From: Acinetobacter pecorum
Lineage (GTDB): Bacteria > Pseudomonadota > Gammaproteobacteria > Pseudomonadales > Moraxellaceae
Direction of reading: 5' to 3'
Length of the DNA: 64,000 nt
NCBI RefSeq assembly: GCF_014837015.1
Contig: NZ_JACSPT010000001.1
Span: 94,621 to 158,620 of the forward strand
The notes under the pieces were generated by a model. It worked only from the letters and a program-made list of their open reading frames with translations. It ran no database searches and was not told the DNA's origin. Made by a program: the position numbers and the translations under genes. This document shows positions 1 through 8,930 of the stretch, in pieces (position 1 is the first letter of the stretch; each line of letters starts with the position of its first letter).

Positions 1-1
1 A

Positions 2-77
2 TGGTGGGCCGTCCGCGACTCGAACGCGGGACCAATGGATTAAAAGTCCACTGCTCTACCAACTGAGCTAACGGCCC
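2..77 (-). tRNA. tRNA-Lys (anticodon UUU)
   Basis: Read on the minus strand this is a 76-nt cloverleaf. The acceptor stem GGGCCGT pairs with ACGGCCC, followed by an encoded CCA. The D-loop carries AGCTCAGTTGGTAGAGC, the anticodon loop is CTTTTAA, and the T-arm contains GTTCGAGTC. The anticodon UUU reads AAA/AAG lysine codons. The 3' CCA is encoded at positions 2-4, so the whole molecule fits just inside the window edge. Further tRNA genes could follow downstream, outside the window. Confidence 0.97.
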
Positions 78-85
78 TGAACCAG

Positions 86-106
86 TATTCAAACTAGGTT
101 TGAATA
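86..106 (-). other. Perfect inverted repeat in the tRNA-Lys leader
   Basis: TATTCAAAC and GTTTGAATA form a 9-bp perfect stem with a 3-nt loop (TAG), 8 nt upstream of the mature 5' end of tRNA-Lys. It would fold in the precursor leader and may affect 5' processing. No T-run follows on the tRNA strand, so it is not an obvious terminator. Confidence 0.5.
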
Positions 107-160
107 TGCAGTGCAAGTCAAGCTAAATAGCTCAAAGCACCACTTTGTTTGATGGAGCGT

Positions 161-188
161 ATTGTAGCAAGATCTCATTGCAGCGCAA
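161..188 (-). promoter_or_regulatory. Sigma-70 promoter of tRNA-Lys
   Basis: On the minus strand a -35-like TTGCGC (183-188) and a -10 TACAAT (161-166) are separated by 16 bp. A GC-rich discriminator (ACGCTCC) follows, as expected for stringently controlled stable-RNA promoters. Transcription would start near 154 and run through the leader hairpin into tRNA-Lys. Confidence 0.6.
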
Positions 189-272
189 GTAAAAAATAAC
201 AAAGTTGCCCATGTTTGATTATAAATACAACAATTATGCTTTATCTAAACAAAAAACAGGCAACTTCAGTAC

Positions 273-2114
273 TTAGAAGCGATATTGATAGGCTTGGATA
301 TTGGAAAAAACCTCTGCTGTAAGCTCCGAATACGCAGTTGCACCTGGCAATAACACCAGCAGGCGTTCATCGGTTTTACTTGGATCAAATGCTTGCTCTT
401 TCAATTTATTTTTCTGGTATTTGAAGGTGCCTGTAGTTTCAACCTGCTGTTGTATACGCAGAAATACGGGTACCGCATAAGCCGGTAAGCATTTTTTAAA
501 ACAAGCAGCCATGGCGGCTAAATCTGCATCATTTAATTCTACCTCGGGCTTCAGGGTAATCGCAGCCATACCGGCACGACCATTGGTATTTGGAATTTCT
601 ACACCATAAACTACGGCTTCAACGATTTTGTCATACTCAGTCAGCATGTTTTCCACTTCAGTTGTAGAAACATTTTCACCTTTCCAACGGAAAGTATCAC
701 CTAAACGATCGACAAACTGGGCATGACGGAAGCCGATATTGCGTACCAGATCTCCGGTATTGAAATAAGCATCACCTTTGCTAAATACATCCTGCATGAT
801 CACAGACTTGTTTTTTTCCGGGTCGGTATAACCATCAAAAGGTGAACGACGGGTAATTTTACCAATCAGTAAACCAGTTTCACCTTTTTTCACCCGCTTG
901 CAGTGTCCTTTGGCATCCCGTACCGGCTCGTGTTTATCTTTATCAAAAGCAATAATGGCATAAGGTGTCGGGGAGAAACCGACGGTATTGTCAAAATTGA
1001 AAATATTGCTAAAACCGACATTGCCTTCACTGGACGCATACAGTTCCAGCACTTCCTGAATGCCAAAACGGGATTTAAATTTGTCCCAGATATTCGGACG
1101 CATCCCGTTACCAATCATCTTGGTCACGCGGTGGCCTTTCTCCAGTTCAGATGGGGGAGCGTCCATCAAATAGCGGCATAACTCACCGACATAGCCAATC
1201 GCAGAGGCATCAAATTTTTTCACATCCTTCCAGAAAGAGGAGGTTGAAAATTTACGCCGAATGGCCAGGGTGCTGCTCCCTGCAATGACACCACACCAGC
1301 ACACGACCATGCCAGTAGCGTGATAAAGTGGCAGGGTACAGTACATGACATCATCTTTATGGAGATTCAGCACATGCCCATAGGTGCCATAAGCGAGGGT
1401 CCAGCGACCATTGGTAAAAATGACCGCTTTGGGCAGGCCGGTAGTGCCTGAGGTATAAATATAGAACAGCCCGTCTTTGCCTTGTACTGAATGGGTAGTC
1501 GGCGGATTGAATTTTGGAGCAAGATCAATTTTTTCAGCCAGGTTAACGAAGCCTTCCGGTGCCTGACCCGGATCGGTTTGAGTATTCTGATCTGCAAACC
1601 AGTGCAGGCGTTCACCACTAATATTCAGGTCATTACGAATTTCATTCACAGCCTCACCGCACTCTTCACCGACGATCAGGGCAATTGGTTTGACCAGATT
1701 AATACTATGTGCCAATACCTTGCCTACTTGTGAGGTATTGACCAAAGCGCTCGTCACCCCCAGTTTAGCCAGACCAATCACACTGGCAATCAGTTCAGGT
1801 CGGTTCTCGATCATTACAGCTACGACATCACCTTTCTTGGCACCCAAAGACAGATAAAAATGTGCAATCTGGTTGGCCCAGGCATTGAGAGCGGCATAAC
1901 TGTAGCTTTGGTCTTCAAAACGCAAGGCGATACCGTCCGGGTTGCGCTTGGTTGCTTTTTCAAAAGCCAGACCCAGCCCGGCTGGTGTATTCGGAGTACG
2001 TAAATACGCCTGTCTTAGACCAGTAAGTAAATGGGGTACTTTGGTCAAGAAAGTCGGGAGCTTGGCAGCAACATCTGCAATACCAATAAGATCATGTGGT
2101 TTCATTTGGGTCAT
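273..2114 (-). CDS. Long-chain acyl-CoA synthetase (FATP-type AMP-binding enzyme)
   Basis: This 613-residue member of the ANL adenylating superfamily should activate long- or very-long-chain fatty acids to acyl-CoA with ATP, via an acyl-adenylate. The P-loop-like motif YIYTSGTTGLPKAV lies near residue 215. The later motif YFNTGDLVR and the hinge region DRLGDTFRWKGENVSTTEVE near residue 475 are typical of the fatty-acid transport protein/very-long-chain branch rather than of FadD. Length matches that branch. It is read in the same direction as rne but is separated from it by a strong terminator, so it probably has its own promoter in the roughly 120 bp after that hairpin. The exact chain-length preference cannot be read from sequence. 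Confidence 0.88.
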   Translation of the reverse strand: MTQMKPHDLIGIADVAAKLPTFLTKVPHLLTGLRQAYLRTPNTPAGLGLAFEKATKRNPDGIALRFEDQSYSYAALNAWANQIAHFYLSLGAKKGDVVAVMIENRPELIASVIGLAKLGVTSALVNTSQVGKVLAHSINLVKPIALIVGEECGEAVNEIRNDLNISGERLHWFADQNTQTDPGQAPEGFVNLAEKIDLAPKFNPPTTHSVQGKDGLFYIYTSGTTGLPKAVIFTNGRWTLAYGTYGHVLNLHKDDVMYCTLPLYHATGMVVCWCGVIAGSSTLAIRRKFSTSSFWKDVKKFDASAIGYVGELCRYLMDAPPSELEKGHRVTKMIGNGMRPNIWDKFKSRFGIQEVLELYASSEGNVGFSNIFNFDNTVGFSPTPYAIIAFDKDKHEPVRDAKGHCKRVKKGETGLLIGKITRRSPFDGYTDPEKNKSVIMQDVFSKGDAYFNTGDLVRNIGFRHAQFVDRLGDTFRWKGENVSTTEVENMLTEYDKIVEAVVYGVEIPNTNGRAGMAAITLKPEVELNDADLAAMAACFKKCLPAYAVPVFLRIQQQVETTGTFKYQKNKLKEQAFDPSKTDERLLVLLPGATAYSELTAEVFSNIQAYQYRF

Positions 2115-2228
2115 GAGAATCCTATTTATTTTTCATATCCGATACGTTCGATTTATATACAGTAGGCGAGCTATCCATCTTTTAGCGTTAAAAAGCTAGT
2201 GCAATCAACCTATTCTGACTAAATCTAG

Positions 2229-2267
2229 CAAAAAAAACCTAGTCACCGAAATGACTAGGTTTTTTTA
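2229..2267 (-). terminator. Intrinsic terminator of rne (bidirectional shape)
   Basis: The stem ACCTAGTCA/TGACTAGGT (2237-2245 with 2252-2260) encloses a 6-nt loop. A-runs lie on one side and T-runs on the other, so it can work in both directions. It lies 21 bp beyond the rne stop codon and before the acyl-CoA synthetase start at 2114. Confidence 0.85.
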
Positions 2268-2287
2268 TATGACTGCAATTGAGCAAA

Positions 2288-5200
2288 TTATGATTCAGTT
2301 GCAGTATTTGCTTTTTTCGGTGGACGACCACGTGGACGACGTGGGCGAGCGGCCTGCTTCTCCACTTTTTCAGCTTCGCTGGTTTCAGTTTTCTCTGCCT
2401 CTACTTCGGCCTGGCCTTGGGTCTCTACCACAAGTGCTTCTGATTCAGATACTTCTGACTCAGTATTTGCTTCAACTGGGGTAGTATCTTCAGCCTGAGT
2501 TTCGGTAACTACCACTTCAGTTTCAGGAGCAGCCTCCACTTGTGCCGTGGTTTCAGTCGCCTGTTCAGCTGGCTGAGTATTTACGGTTTCTTCAGCAGTT
2601 ACTTCCTGTACTGCAGCTTCAGTTACCACAGGTTGGGCAGGCTCTGCTTGCGCTTCAGTTGCTACAGGCGCAGTTTCAACCACCGGAGCTGTTTCTGTTT
2701 TAGCCTGTTTGGCTTGTTGTAAGGCTTGTTCAGCAGCCAGTTTAGCCAGACGGCGGCGCTCACGTGGATCGTTTGCGACACGTTTGTCCGACACCGGTTT
2801 TGGTGGTGTCAGATCCAGAACTGGAGCTGGTTCTACTTCCACTTTGGCTACTGTCACCTGAACATCACGAGTGACTGGCTTTTTCTCTGCGGCAGGCGTT
2901 GCTGCACGCACCAGACTCGCGTTGTACTCTTTTGTGAACTTATCTAAAGCGCGGTTGAACGTTGGCAACAAACCAAACTGCTCAATCAGCACCGAGCAGT
3001 CTTCACCATAGACATGGCGAATCAGGCTGCCAATGGTGAACTGGCCCAGAGTTGGCACTTGTGACGGGGTCAACTGCTGAACTGCCGGCTGTTGAGAGTG
3101 TCGTTCACGTTGCTGGCGACGACGCTGACGCGGATCGTTGCTGGCACGTGGTTTTTCAGCACTGATTTCAGCTGGCACAGCTTTCTCGTCGACTGCTGTT
3201 AGTGTAGCTTCCACCACATTTTCAGCAGCGGCTTCTTCAACTGGCGCATCTGCTGGAGCAGTAACTTCAACCGCTGGCGTTACAATTGCAGCATTGTCAT
3301 TCAATGCCACGATTTCGCTTTTCGCCTGGTCAATATTCACCACCATAGCTGTTGCCATCACGTCTTGACGTGGCGCATCGACCAATTCAACACGAAGCTG
3401 TTTGTCATCGACTGCTGGAGCCTCAACAACAGCAGGTACAGTTTGTGATGCCTGCTCATTCAGCACGCTTGGATCGCGGTGGCGATTTGGACGTTCCTGA
3501 CGTGGCTGGTTACGGCGGTCGCGACGTGGTACAGCCTGTTGTGACTGTTCATTGTTTTGAACATCATTTTGCTGAGTTGGCTCGTTGTGATGCTGACGGC
3601 GAGAATTACGCTTGTTTTCACGTGCTTCATGACGTTGCTCTTGACGAGATACCTGAACGACTTCTTCATGCACCTGGTGTTGCTGAGGGGCAGAGGCTTC
3701 AGACTGAACCTGCTCACGCGGTTCTCTGTGCTTCGGGTTGCGCGGCTTTTTATTATTGTGACGAGGTGTTCTTTCCTCACGCTCTGCCGGTTTTTCTGTA
3801 GCATCACGTTCCTGCTTGTGGGCCACTGTTGATGGTACCAAATAAGCATTGTTCGCAGGTGCTACAACTTGTTGTTGTACAGGTGGCTGTACATGGTTTT
3901 GTACCTGTTGTGCAGCGGGCTGTGCCACAGGTGCTGCGACGTGACCGAACTGACCACGACTTACTGCACCGCCATTGATCATCTGTTCAATCGCTGCTGC
4001 TGCATTGTTGGCGGTACGCGATTGATCAACAGTCGTAGCTTGCTTTTGTACAAACAGGTTTTCTAACCATGCACATGGGCTGGTTGCAGGTGCAGCAACT
4101 TGCGCTTGGACAGGAGCCGGTTGAACAACAGGTGCTTGCTGTACATTTGGATTTTGCTGATTATTACGGCGTTTATTGTTTCTGCCGTTATTTTGCTGTG
4201 GGGCAGGCGCTGGCGCAGCAGCATGCGTATGTTGTTCTTCTTCTAAATGCCATTCAGACGACTCATAACCCAGCTCTTTTTCACTTGAACGAGTTGCTTC
4301 AGTACGTTCATAGCTGGTTGGTGCAAAGCCTTCGGCATTATAGGTAATTTCATAATGCGGTGTTTCCAGATGCGGATGCGGCAACACAGTAACACGCACA
4401 TTTGACGTCTGTTCCAAATATACCAGGGTATGACGCTTTTCATTCAATAAGAAAGCTGCGATTTCGACTGGAACTTCGACTTGAACTTCACCATGACGTT
4501 CACGCAGGGCAATCTCTTCCACTTTACGCATAATCGAAAGGGATAAAGAACGAAGATCACGTACCATACCGGTACCATGGCAGCGTGGGCAAACGTAGCC
4601 AGTCGCTTCTTCCAGAGAAGGACGCAGACGTTGACGGCTCATTTCCATTAAACCAAAACGTGATAATTGACCGAATTGGATACGGGCACGGTCACTTTGA
4701 GTGGCTTCACGAAGTTTCGCTTCAACCATGCGCTGGTTACGATCTTTGGTCATGTCGATAAAGTCGATCACCACCAGACCGCCGATATCGCGTAAACGCA
4801 GTTGACGCGCGATTTCTTCTGCTGCTTCAATATTAGTGTTCAACGCAGTGTCTTCAACGTCGCTACCGCGGGTTGATTTTGCTGAGTTAATGTCGATGGA
4901 CACCAAAGCTTCAGTCTGGTCAATCACGATCGAACCACCAGAAGGAAGTTTCACCTCACGTTCATAAGCCGTTTGGATCTGGCTTTCGATACCGAAGTGA
5001 GCGAATAGAGGCTCATTTAAGGTATAAGTTTTTAATTTGTCTAATTGAAGTGGCATCACCGCTTTTACGAAGTTATAGGCTTCGTTATAAGCTTGCTCAG
5101 AGTCAATCAGGATTTCTGCAACGTCATCACGTAAGTAATCACGAATGGCACGTGTTACCACGCCCGCTTCCTGATGCACCAACATTGGAGAAGGGCCAGA

Positions 5201-5791
5201 ACTTGCTGTTTTCTGGATTTGTGCCCAAAGGTCGAGCAAGTGTTGCAAGTCGAGTTGCAGTTCTTCCTGTGAACGACCGATCCCGGCTGTACGCACGATG
5301 ACGCTCATGCCGCGTGGCACGTTTAAAGAGGCCAGCATTTCTTTCAGTTCTTCACGCACTGAACCTGAGATCTGACGGCTGATACCACCACCTTTCGGAT
5401 TGTTTGGCATCAAGACCAGATAACGGCCGGCAAGAGAGATAAAGGTAGACAGGGCAGCGCCTTTGTTGCCACGTTCTTCTTTTTCCACCTGAACCAGAAG
5501 CTCGGTGCCTTCAGTGATCAGTTCACGGATATTTGAAGTCTGGCGAGGGTCGGCTTTGTAATAAGAATTTGCGATTTCACGCATTGACAGGAAGCCTTGA
5601 CGACCTGCACCGTATTCAACGAATACAGCTTCTAAAGACGGTTCAACGCGAGTCACGTGACCTTTGTAAATATTGGATTTTTTTTGTTCACGGGTACGAT
5701 TTTCTAAATCAAAATCGTAAAGACGCTGACCAGTGACAAGTGCAACGCGAATTTCTTCGGCATGTGTTGCATTAATCAACATACGTTTCAT
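2288..5791 (-). CDS. rne: Ribonuclease E
   Basis: Endoribonuclease E (1167 aa) starts mRNA decay, processes rRNA and tRNA precursors, and scaffolds the degradosome at the inner membrane. The N-terminal half is canonical. It begins MKRMLINA, has an S1 domain around residues 35-120, a 5'-sensor/RNase H-like region, and the catalytic DNase I-like stretch with [13 protein letters not shown] and its metal-binding aspartates. The Zn-link CPRCHGTG follows near residue 405. The C-terminal roughly 600 residues are low-complexity and Q/R/P/A/E-rich, as in other RNase E scaffolds. Two ANDPRxRRR-like motifs ([10 protein letters not shown] and [10 protein letters not shown]) are visible. The extreme C-terminus carries RPRGRPPKK, which resembles an AT-hook. 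The gene is divergent from rluC across about 765 bp. Confidence 0.97.
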   Translation of the reverse strand: MKRMLINATHAEEIRVALVTGQRLYDFDLENRTREQKKSNIYKGHVTRVEPSLEAVFVEYGAGRQGFLSMREIANSYYKADPRQTSNIRELITEGTELLVQVEKEERGNKGAALSTFISLAGRYLVLMPNNPKGGGISRQISGSVREELKEMLASLNVPRGMSVIVRTAGIGRSQEELQLDLQHLLDLWAQIQKTASSGPSPMLVHQEAGVVTRAIRDYLRDDVAEILIDSEQAYNEAYNFVKAVMPLQLDKLKTYTLNEPLFAHFGIESQIQTAYEREVKLPSGGSIVIDQTEALVSIDINSAKSTRGSDVEDTALNTNIEAAEEIARQLRLRDIGGLVVIDFIDMTKDRNQRMVEAKLREATQSDRARIQFGQLSRFGLMEMSRQRLRPSLEEATGYVCPRCHGTGMVRDLRSLSLSIMRKVEEIALRERHGEVQVEVPVEIAAFLLNEKRHTLVYLEQTSNVRVTVLPHPHLETPHYEITYNAEGFAPTSYERTEATRSSEKELGYESSEWHLEEEQHTHAAAPAPAPQQNNGRNNKRRNNQQNPNVQQAPVVQPAPVQAQVAAPATSPCAWLENLFVQKQATTVDQSRTANNAAAAIEQMINGGAVSRGQFGHVAAPVAQPAAQQVQNHVQPPVQQQVVAPANNAYLVPSTVAHKQERDATEKPAEREERTPRHNNKKPRNPKHREPREQVQSEASAPQQHQVHEEVVQVSRQEQRHEARENKRNSRRQHHNEPTQQNDVQNNEQSQQAVPRRDRRNQPRQERPNRHRDPSVLNEQASQTVPAVVEAPAVDDKQLRVELVDAPRQDVMATAMVVNIDQAKSEIVALNDNAAIVTPAVEVTAPADAPVEEAAAENVVEATLTAVDEKAVPAEISAEKPRASNDPRQRRRQQRERHSQQPAVQQLTPSQVPTLGQFTIGSLIRHVYGEDCSVLIEQFGLLPTFNRALDKFTKEYNASLVRAATPAAEKKPVTRDVQVTVAKVEVEPAPVLDLTPPKPVSDKRVANDPRERRRLAKLAAEQALQQAKQAKTETAPVVETAPVATEAQAEPAQPVVTEAAVQEVTAEETVNTQPAEQATETTAQVEAAPETEVVVTETQAEDTTPVEANTESEVSESEALVVETQGQAEVEAEKTETSEAEKVEKQAARPRRPRGRPPKKANTATES

Positions 5792-5868
5792 GGGTGTAAC
5801 ACCTTATAGTGATACACAGCAAAAAATCGCTATACACGTAGCAAACATCACACATCACGGATCAATGG

Positions 5869-5902
5869 CTCAAATCTGCAATGAATTTCATTGTGGTTTG
5901 AG
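5869..5902 (-). ncRNA. Hairpin in the rne 5' leader, proximal
   Basis: CTCAAA/TTTGAG (outer, 5869-5874 with 5897-5902) and CAATGAA/TTCATTG (inner, 5879-5885 with 5887-5893) form a bulged stem 78-111 nt upstream of the rne start codon. Position and bulged shape recall the leader hairpins that recruit RNase E for feedback cleavage in E. coli. The functional assignment is inference. Confidence 0.45.
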
Positions 5903-6160
5903 TCTTTTATGACCGAGCTCTATTTAATATAGATGGGCTTCGGTTTTGATTCACGTATTGATGATGGCAATACGGCTTCAATCTTTAAACGGATTAAAGT
6001 CACCTGAACGCTTCACTGGCGGACGAGCGGTACATTGGATGTGTGTAACTTTCACTGTCACATTGCTCGAAGATCATCCCTTCTTTATAGAAAGTGTCTT
6101 GATACGGAATTGTCGTCGTATCTTTACAAACTGTGCAGATCCAATGCATCAACGCTGTAG

Positions 6161-6178
6161 CCTGAAGTCGTCTTCAGG
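6161..6178 (-). ncRNA. Hairpin in the rne 5' leader, distal
   Basis: CCTGAAG/CTTCAGG (6161-6167 with 6172-6178) encloses a 4-nt loop, about 370 nt upstream of the rne start. It is a compact GC-containing stem in a region with no gene. Whether it lies inside the rne transcript depends on the unmapped start site. Confidence 0.35.
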
Positions 6179-6556
6179 TTGCGACTAATCTGATGTGTAT
6201 CAGTTTACGTTTAAAAACCAACTAGGTTGGCGACATATTTTTTAAGACAAACTGATTTATGTACCTGAGGTACAATTAAACGCAACAGTTTGCTTTGTTT
6301 GCCGATATAATAAGCCTTCGGCGTGGCATAATTCTTTGGGGACCTTCTCGTATCATGTGAGTCTTTAATTGAACAATCAAGTTCAGAAAAATCTGAAATG
6401 ATTTAATTTTTACTCACAAACGATGGTTTCCGTGCGCTGACTATATCAAACCTTGCATCATCTGCCTATGGGCTAAGCTTATGTTTCTTGTGTAAAGCAT
6501 AACCTAAATGATCAGTTTTTAATCAATTTTAGTATTTTTTAGGTCATAGTAACTGT

Positions 6557-7528
6557 ATGAATTCTACGCAACAATGGCAAAACGTCACTTGGTTTGAAGT
6601 GGATGAACATCAAGATGGACAACGTATCGATAATTTTCTGTTTAGTCGTCTGAAAGGTGTGCCAAAAAGTCGTATCTATCGTCTGATTCGTGAAGGCCAG
6701 GTTCGCGTCAATAAAAAACGCATTAAAGCAGAAACCAAACTCGCAATCGGCGATCAGATTCGCGTTGCACCGATCCGCTATGAGCAGAAAGACGAAACCG
6801 CGGCCCCTGTTTCGGACAAGGTCGCACAAGGCCTGCTTGCTCGCGTGATTTATGAAGATGAGGGCCTGATGGTCGTCAACAAACCATCAGGAATTGCCGT
6901 GCATGGCGGTAGCGGTGTAGCCTATGGCCTGATTGAAGGCTTGCGTGCCGCAACCGGTAAAAAATATCTGGAACTGATTCATCGGATTGACCGTGATACT
7001 TCCGGTCTGGTGATGATTTCCAAAAAGCGCAGTGTGCTTAAAACTCTGCAAGACATGCTGCGTGAACATAAGATCAAAAAAACCTATGCAGCGGTGGTAA
7101 AAGGGCAGGTCACTTTAGACAAGCAGCTGATTGATGCGCCTTTACATCGTTATGAGCTGGCCAACGGCGAGCGCCGGGTCTGCGTGTCACCGAAAGAAGG
7201 CAAGGAGTCTAAAACCCAGTGGAACGTGCAAGAACGTTTTATGCATGCCACATTGGTTTATGCATCTCCACTTTCTGGTCGTACCCATCAGATTCGTGTA
7301 CACGGTTTGAGTATTGGTCATCCGTTGGTCGGTGATGAAAAGTATGGACATGAAACCGAATATCGTGGCCCAAAACCACGCCGTCTGTGTCTGCATGCCA
7401 TGCGTTTAGAGATTCCGGGTTATCCGACCATTGAAGCGCCATTGCCAGAAGATATGCAAAGTCTGGTGGCGCAGTTAAGAGCGCAGAAGGCAGATAAGGT
7501 TGTCATTGCTACGGAAGATGATGAGTAA
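6557..7528 (+). CDS. rluC: 23S rRNA pseudouridine synthase RluC
   Basis: RluA-family pseudouridine synthase (323 aa), expected to modify the three RluC sites of 23S rRNA (955, 2504 and 2580 in E. coli numbering). An S4-like RNA-binding domain spans roughly residues 18-75 (RIDNFLFSRLKGVPKSRIYRL). The catalytic RluA motif HRIDRDTSGLVMISK near residue 140 holds the active aspartate. The motif SGRTHQIRVH follows near residue 245. Length and domain order fit RluC, and the divergent position next to rne is its common gammaproteobacterial location. Confidence 0.93.
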   Translation: MNSTQQWQNVTWFEVDEHQDGQRIDNFLFSRLKGVPKSRIYRLIREGQVRVNKKRIKAETKLAIGDQIRVAPIRYEQKDETAAPVSDKVAQGLLARVIYEDEGLMVVNKPSGIAVHGGSGVAYGLIEGLRAATGKKYLELIHRIDRDTSGLVMISKKRSVLKTLQDMLREHKIKKTYAAVVKGQVTLDKQLIDAPLHRYELANGERRVCVSPKEGKESKTQWNVQERFMHATLVYASPLSGRTHQIRVHGLSIGHPLVGDEKYGHETEYRGPKPRRLCLHAMRLEIPGYPTIEAPLPEDMQSLVAQLRAQKADKVVIATEDDE

Positions 7529-7670
7529 TTTTTTAGCTTTTTAATGAATCCTCTTTGATGCCCTACTTTTTCAAGAGGAGTGAGGGGGATTTGAAAAGTT
7601 ATCGCAATGTGAAATTAAGGTAATGCTGCAATAGGTATTTGTTTTATTCGAAGCATTGTGTGGGCGTTGG

Positions 7671-7761
7671 CTTACTTTTCAGAGATGAAAAGTAACAAAA
7701 ATCTTTTGTAGATATGATGGCGCGTCCTTGCGCCACAGATCTACAGCGACATCCATGTCGC
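7671..7761. repeat. Three-hairpin structured intergenic repeat, copy A
   Basis: This lies in the 326-bp gap between rluC and the HAD gene, which otherwise holds no gene. Hairpin 1 is TTACTTTTCA/TGAAAAGTAA (7672-7681 with 7686-7695). A short CAAAAATCTTTTG follows. Hairpin 2 is GTAGAT/ATCTAC (7708-7713 with 7739-7744), topped by TGGCGC/GCGCCA around a GTCCTT loop. Hairpin 3 is GCGACAT/ATGTCGC (7746-7752 with 7755-7761) with a 2-nt turn. A second copy at 21873-21964 has the same plan with different but still paired stems. The flanks also hold CCCTCC...GGAGG-type palindromes near 7565 and 7792. Confidence 0.8.
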
Positions 7762-7854
7762 AATCGAGTAGCGAATACCTGTATGCCGTTCTCCCTCCTT
7801 TTTTAAAGGAGGATCGGGGTGGATTTAGACTGAATCAAATATTAGGAACCTTAG

Positions 7855-8523
7855 ATGAACTCACCTGTAAAACTGGTCATTTTTGATTGGGATGGCACTT
7901 TATTTGATTCTGTCGGTCAGATTGTGGCAAGCCTGCAATTTGCCGCACAGCAATTTCAGCAACCTTTAACCGCTGCAGATGCGAAGAGTATTATTGGGCT
8001 GGGTTTACCTGAAGTTGCACAGCGACTTTTTCCAGGTGTGCCAGAACTACATAGCGATATTTTACAGGCCTATTCAGAACACTATGTCGCGAACTCGGTT
8101 GAGGATGCTTGGTTTGAGGGCGTATCTGAAATGTTATATGCATTAAAAGATCAAGGTATCAAGCTGGCAGTGGCCACAGGAAAAAGCCGTAAAGGTCTGG
8201 ATCGTGTATTAAGACAGACCAACAGTGAGGCCCTGTTTATCAGCACGCGTGCTGCGAGTGAGACCCGTTCCAAACCTCATCCACTTATGCTGCAGGAAAT
8301 TCTGGCTGAAACCGGTGTAGAGACACATGAAGCGATCATGGTTGGCGATACTTCCTATGATCTGGAAATGGCCATGAATATCGCCATGCCAAGTATCGGC
8401 GTAAGTTATGGCGTGCATCAGCCTGAACTTCTGGCGCAATTTAATCCGGCCAGTATCGTGGACGATGTGGCTGATTTACATAAAGAACTATTGGCTAAAG
8501 TCCAATGGAAACAGGCCGTTTAA
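7855..8523 (+). CDS. HAD-superfamily hydrolase, phosphoglycolate phosphatase-like
   Basis: A 222-residue HAD subfamily IA phosphatase. The nucleophile motif DWDGTLFDS is at residues 11-19, with the first Asp the phosphoryl acceptor. The cap region follows, then the motif II threonine in AVATGKS, the motif III lysine near SKPHPLM, and motif IV VGDTSYDLEMA. It resembles Gph/PpaX-type enzymes acting on small phosphate esters, and the substrate cannot be fixed. The gene follows rluC by 326 bp and a repeat element, so it is probably a separate transcription unit, although this neighbour is often found next to rluC. Confidence 0.85.
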   Translation: MNSPVKLVIFDWDGTLFDSVGQIVASLQFAAQQFQQPLTAADAKSIIGLGLPEVAQRLFPGVPELHSDILQAYSEHYVANSVEDAWFEGVSEMLYALKDQGIKLAVATGKSRKGLDRVLRQTNSEALFISTRAASETRSKPHPLMLQEILAETGVETHEAIMVGDTSYDLEMAMNIAMPSIGVSYGVHQPELLAQFNPASIVDDVADLHKELLAKVQWKQAV

Positions 8524-8930
8524 TTTATTATCTTAGTTACAGCAAAAAGGACTGATTTCCCGGGTTTAAATTGGCTGGGGGAACGCTGCAGATTTAAGCA
8601 TTTATTCTTATCTTTTAGTCTAAGACCATAATTATACTGATTTTGTGGAATCAGGTTATGGTCACTATTCTGCTAAATAATGATTTAATCTAAGATTTAA
8701 GATTTTGTTTTATATTGATTTTTATAATTGGTCCTTATAGATAATAGCTATAGCAAAAAATAAAATAACTATTGGCACAAATGCCGGATTTTTCCCATCC
8801 TAAAACCGTTTACTCCTATGCTCACTCTGATAAAGGTAGGTCATGCACGTGATCGGCCTGATTATGTGCATATTTTCTGTCCTGTCAGATTCCAGCATAA
8901 GCCTAATTTTTGCAGTTTAAGGAAACATTG
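8524..8930 (+). promoter_or_regulatory. AT-rich control region upstream of mhpD with two dyads
   Basis: About 400 bp without a gene precede the mhpDFE operon. A bulged dyad GACCATAA/TTATGGTC (8624-8631 with 8656-8663) encloses TGATT/AATCA (8638-8642 with 8649-8653). A second inverted pair, ATGCAC/GTGCAT (8843-8848 with 8866-8871), is spaced by 17 bp, about 60-90 bp before the start codon. Either could be an operator. No regulator assignment can be made from sequence alone. Confidence 0.35.

Larger units (their letters stand above)
5792..6556 (-). promoter_or_regulatory. Long rne 5' leader and rne/rluC divergent promoter region
   Basis: About 765 bp without a credible gene lie between the divergent rne and rluC starts. 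On the rne side two stable hairpins are visible (5869-5902 and 6161-6178). Long structured rne leaders mediate RNase E autoregulation in enterobacteria, and this arrangement suggests the same here. I could not fix promoter hexamers confidently. A TATAAT at 6306-6311 (plus strand) has no convincing -35. Confidence 0.5.

Noticed and set aside
3352..3801. 149-codon open frame on the plus strand
   Set aside because: It lies wholly antisense to the low-complexity part of rne and arises from its biased codons; it has no ribosome-binding site or family resemblance.
5946..6188. 80-codon open frame in the rne leader region
   Set aside because: No Shine-Dalgarno sequence, odd composition, and it overlaps the hairpins on the opposite strand; treated as chance.
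6306..6311. TATAAT as an rluC promoter
   Set aside because: No acceptable -35 hexamer at 16-18 bp upstream and it lies about 250 bp from the gene.
8910..8930. TTG 8910 as start of mhpD
   Set aside because: AAGGAAA sits just before ATG 8931 and the family N-terminus begins there; the TTG has no ribosome-binding site.
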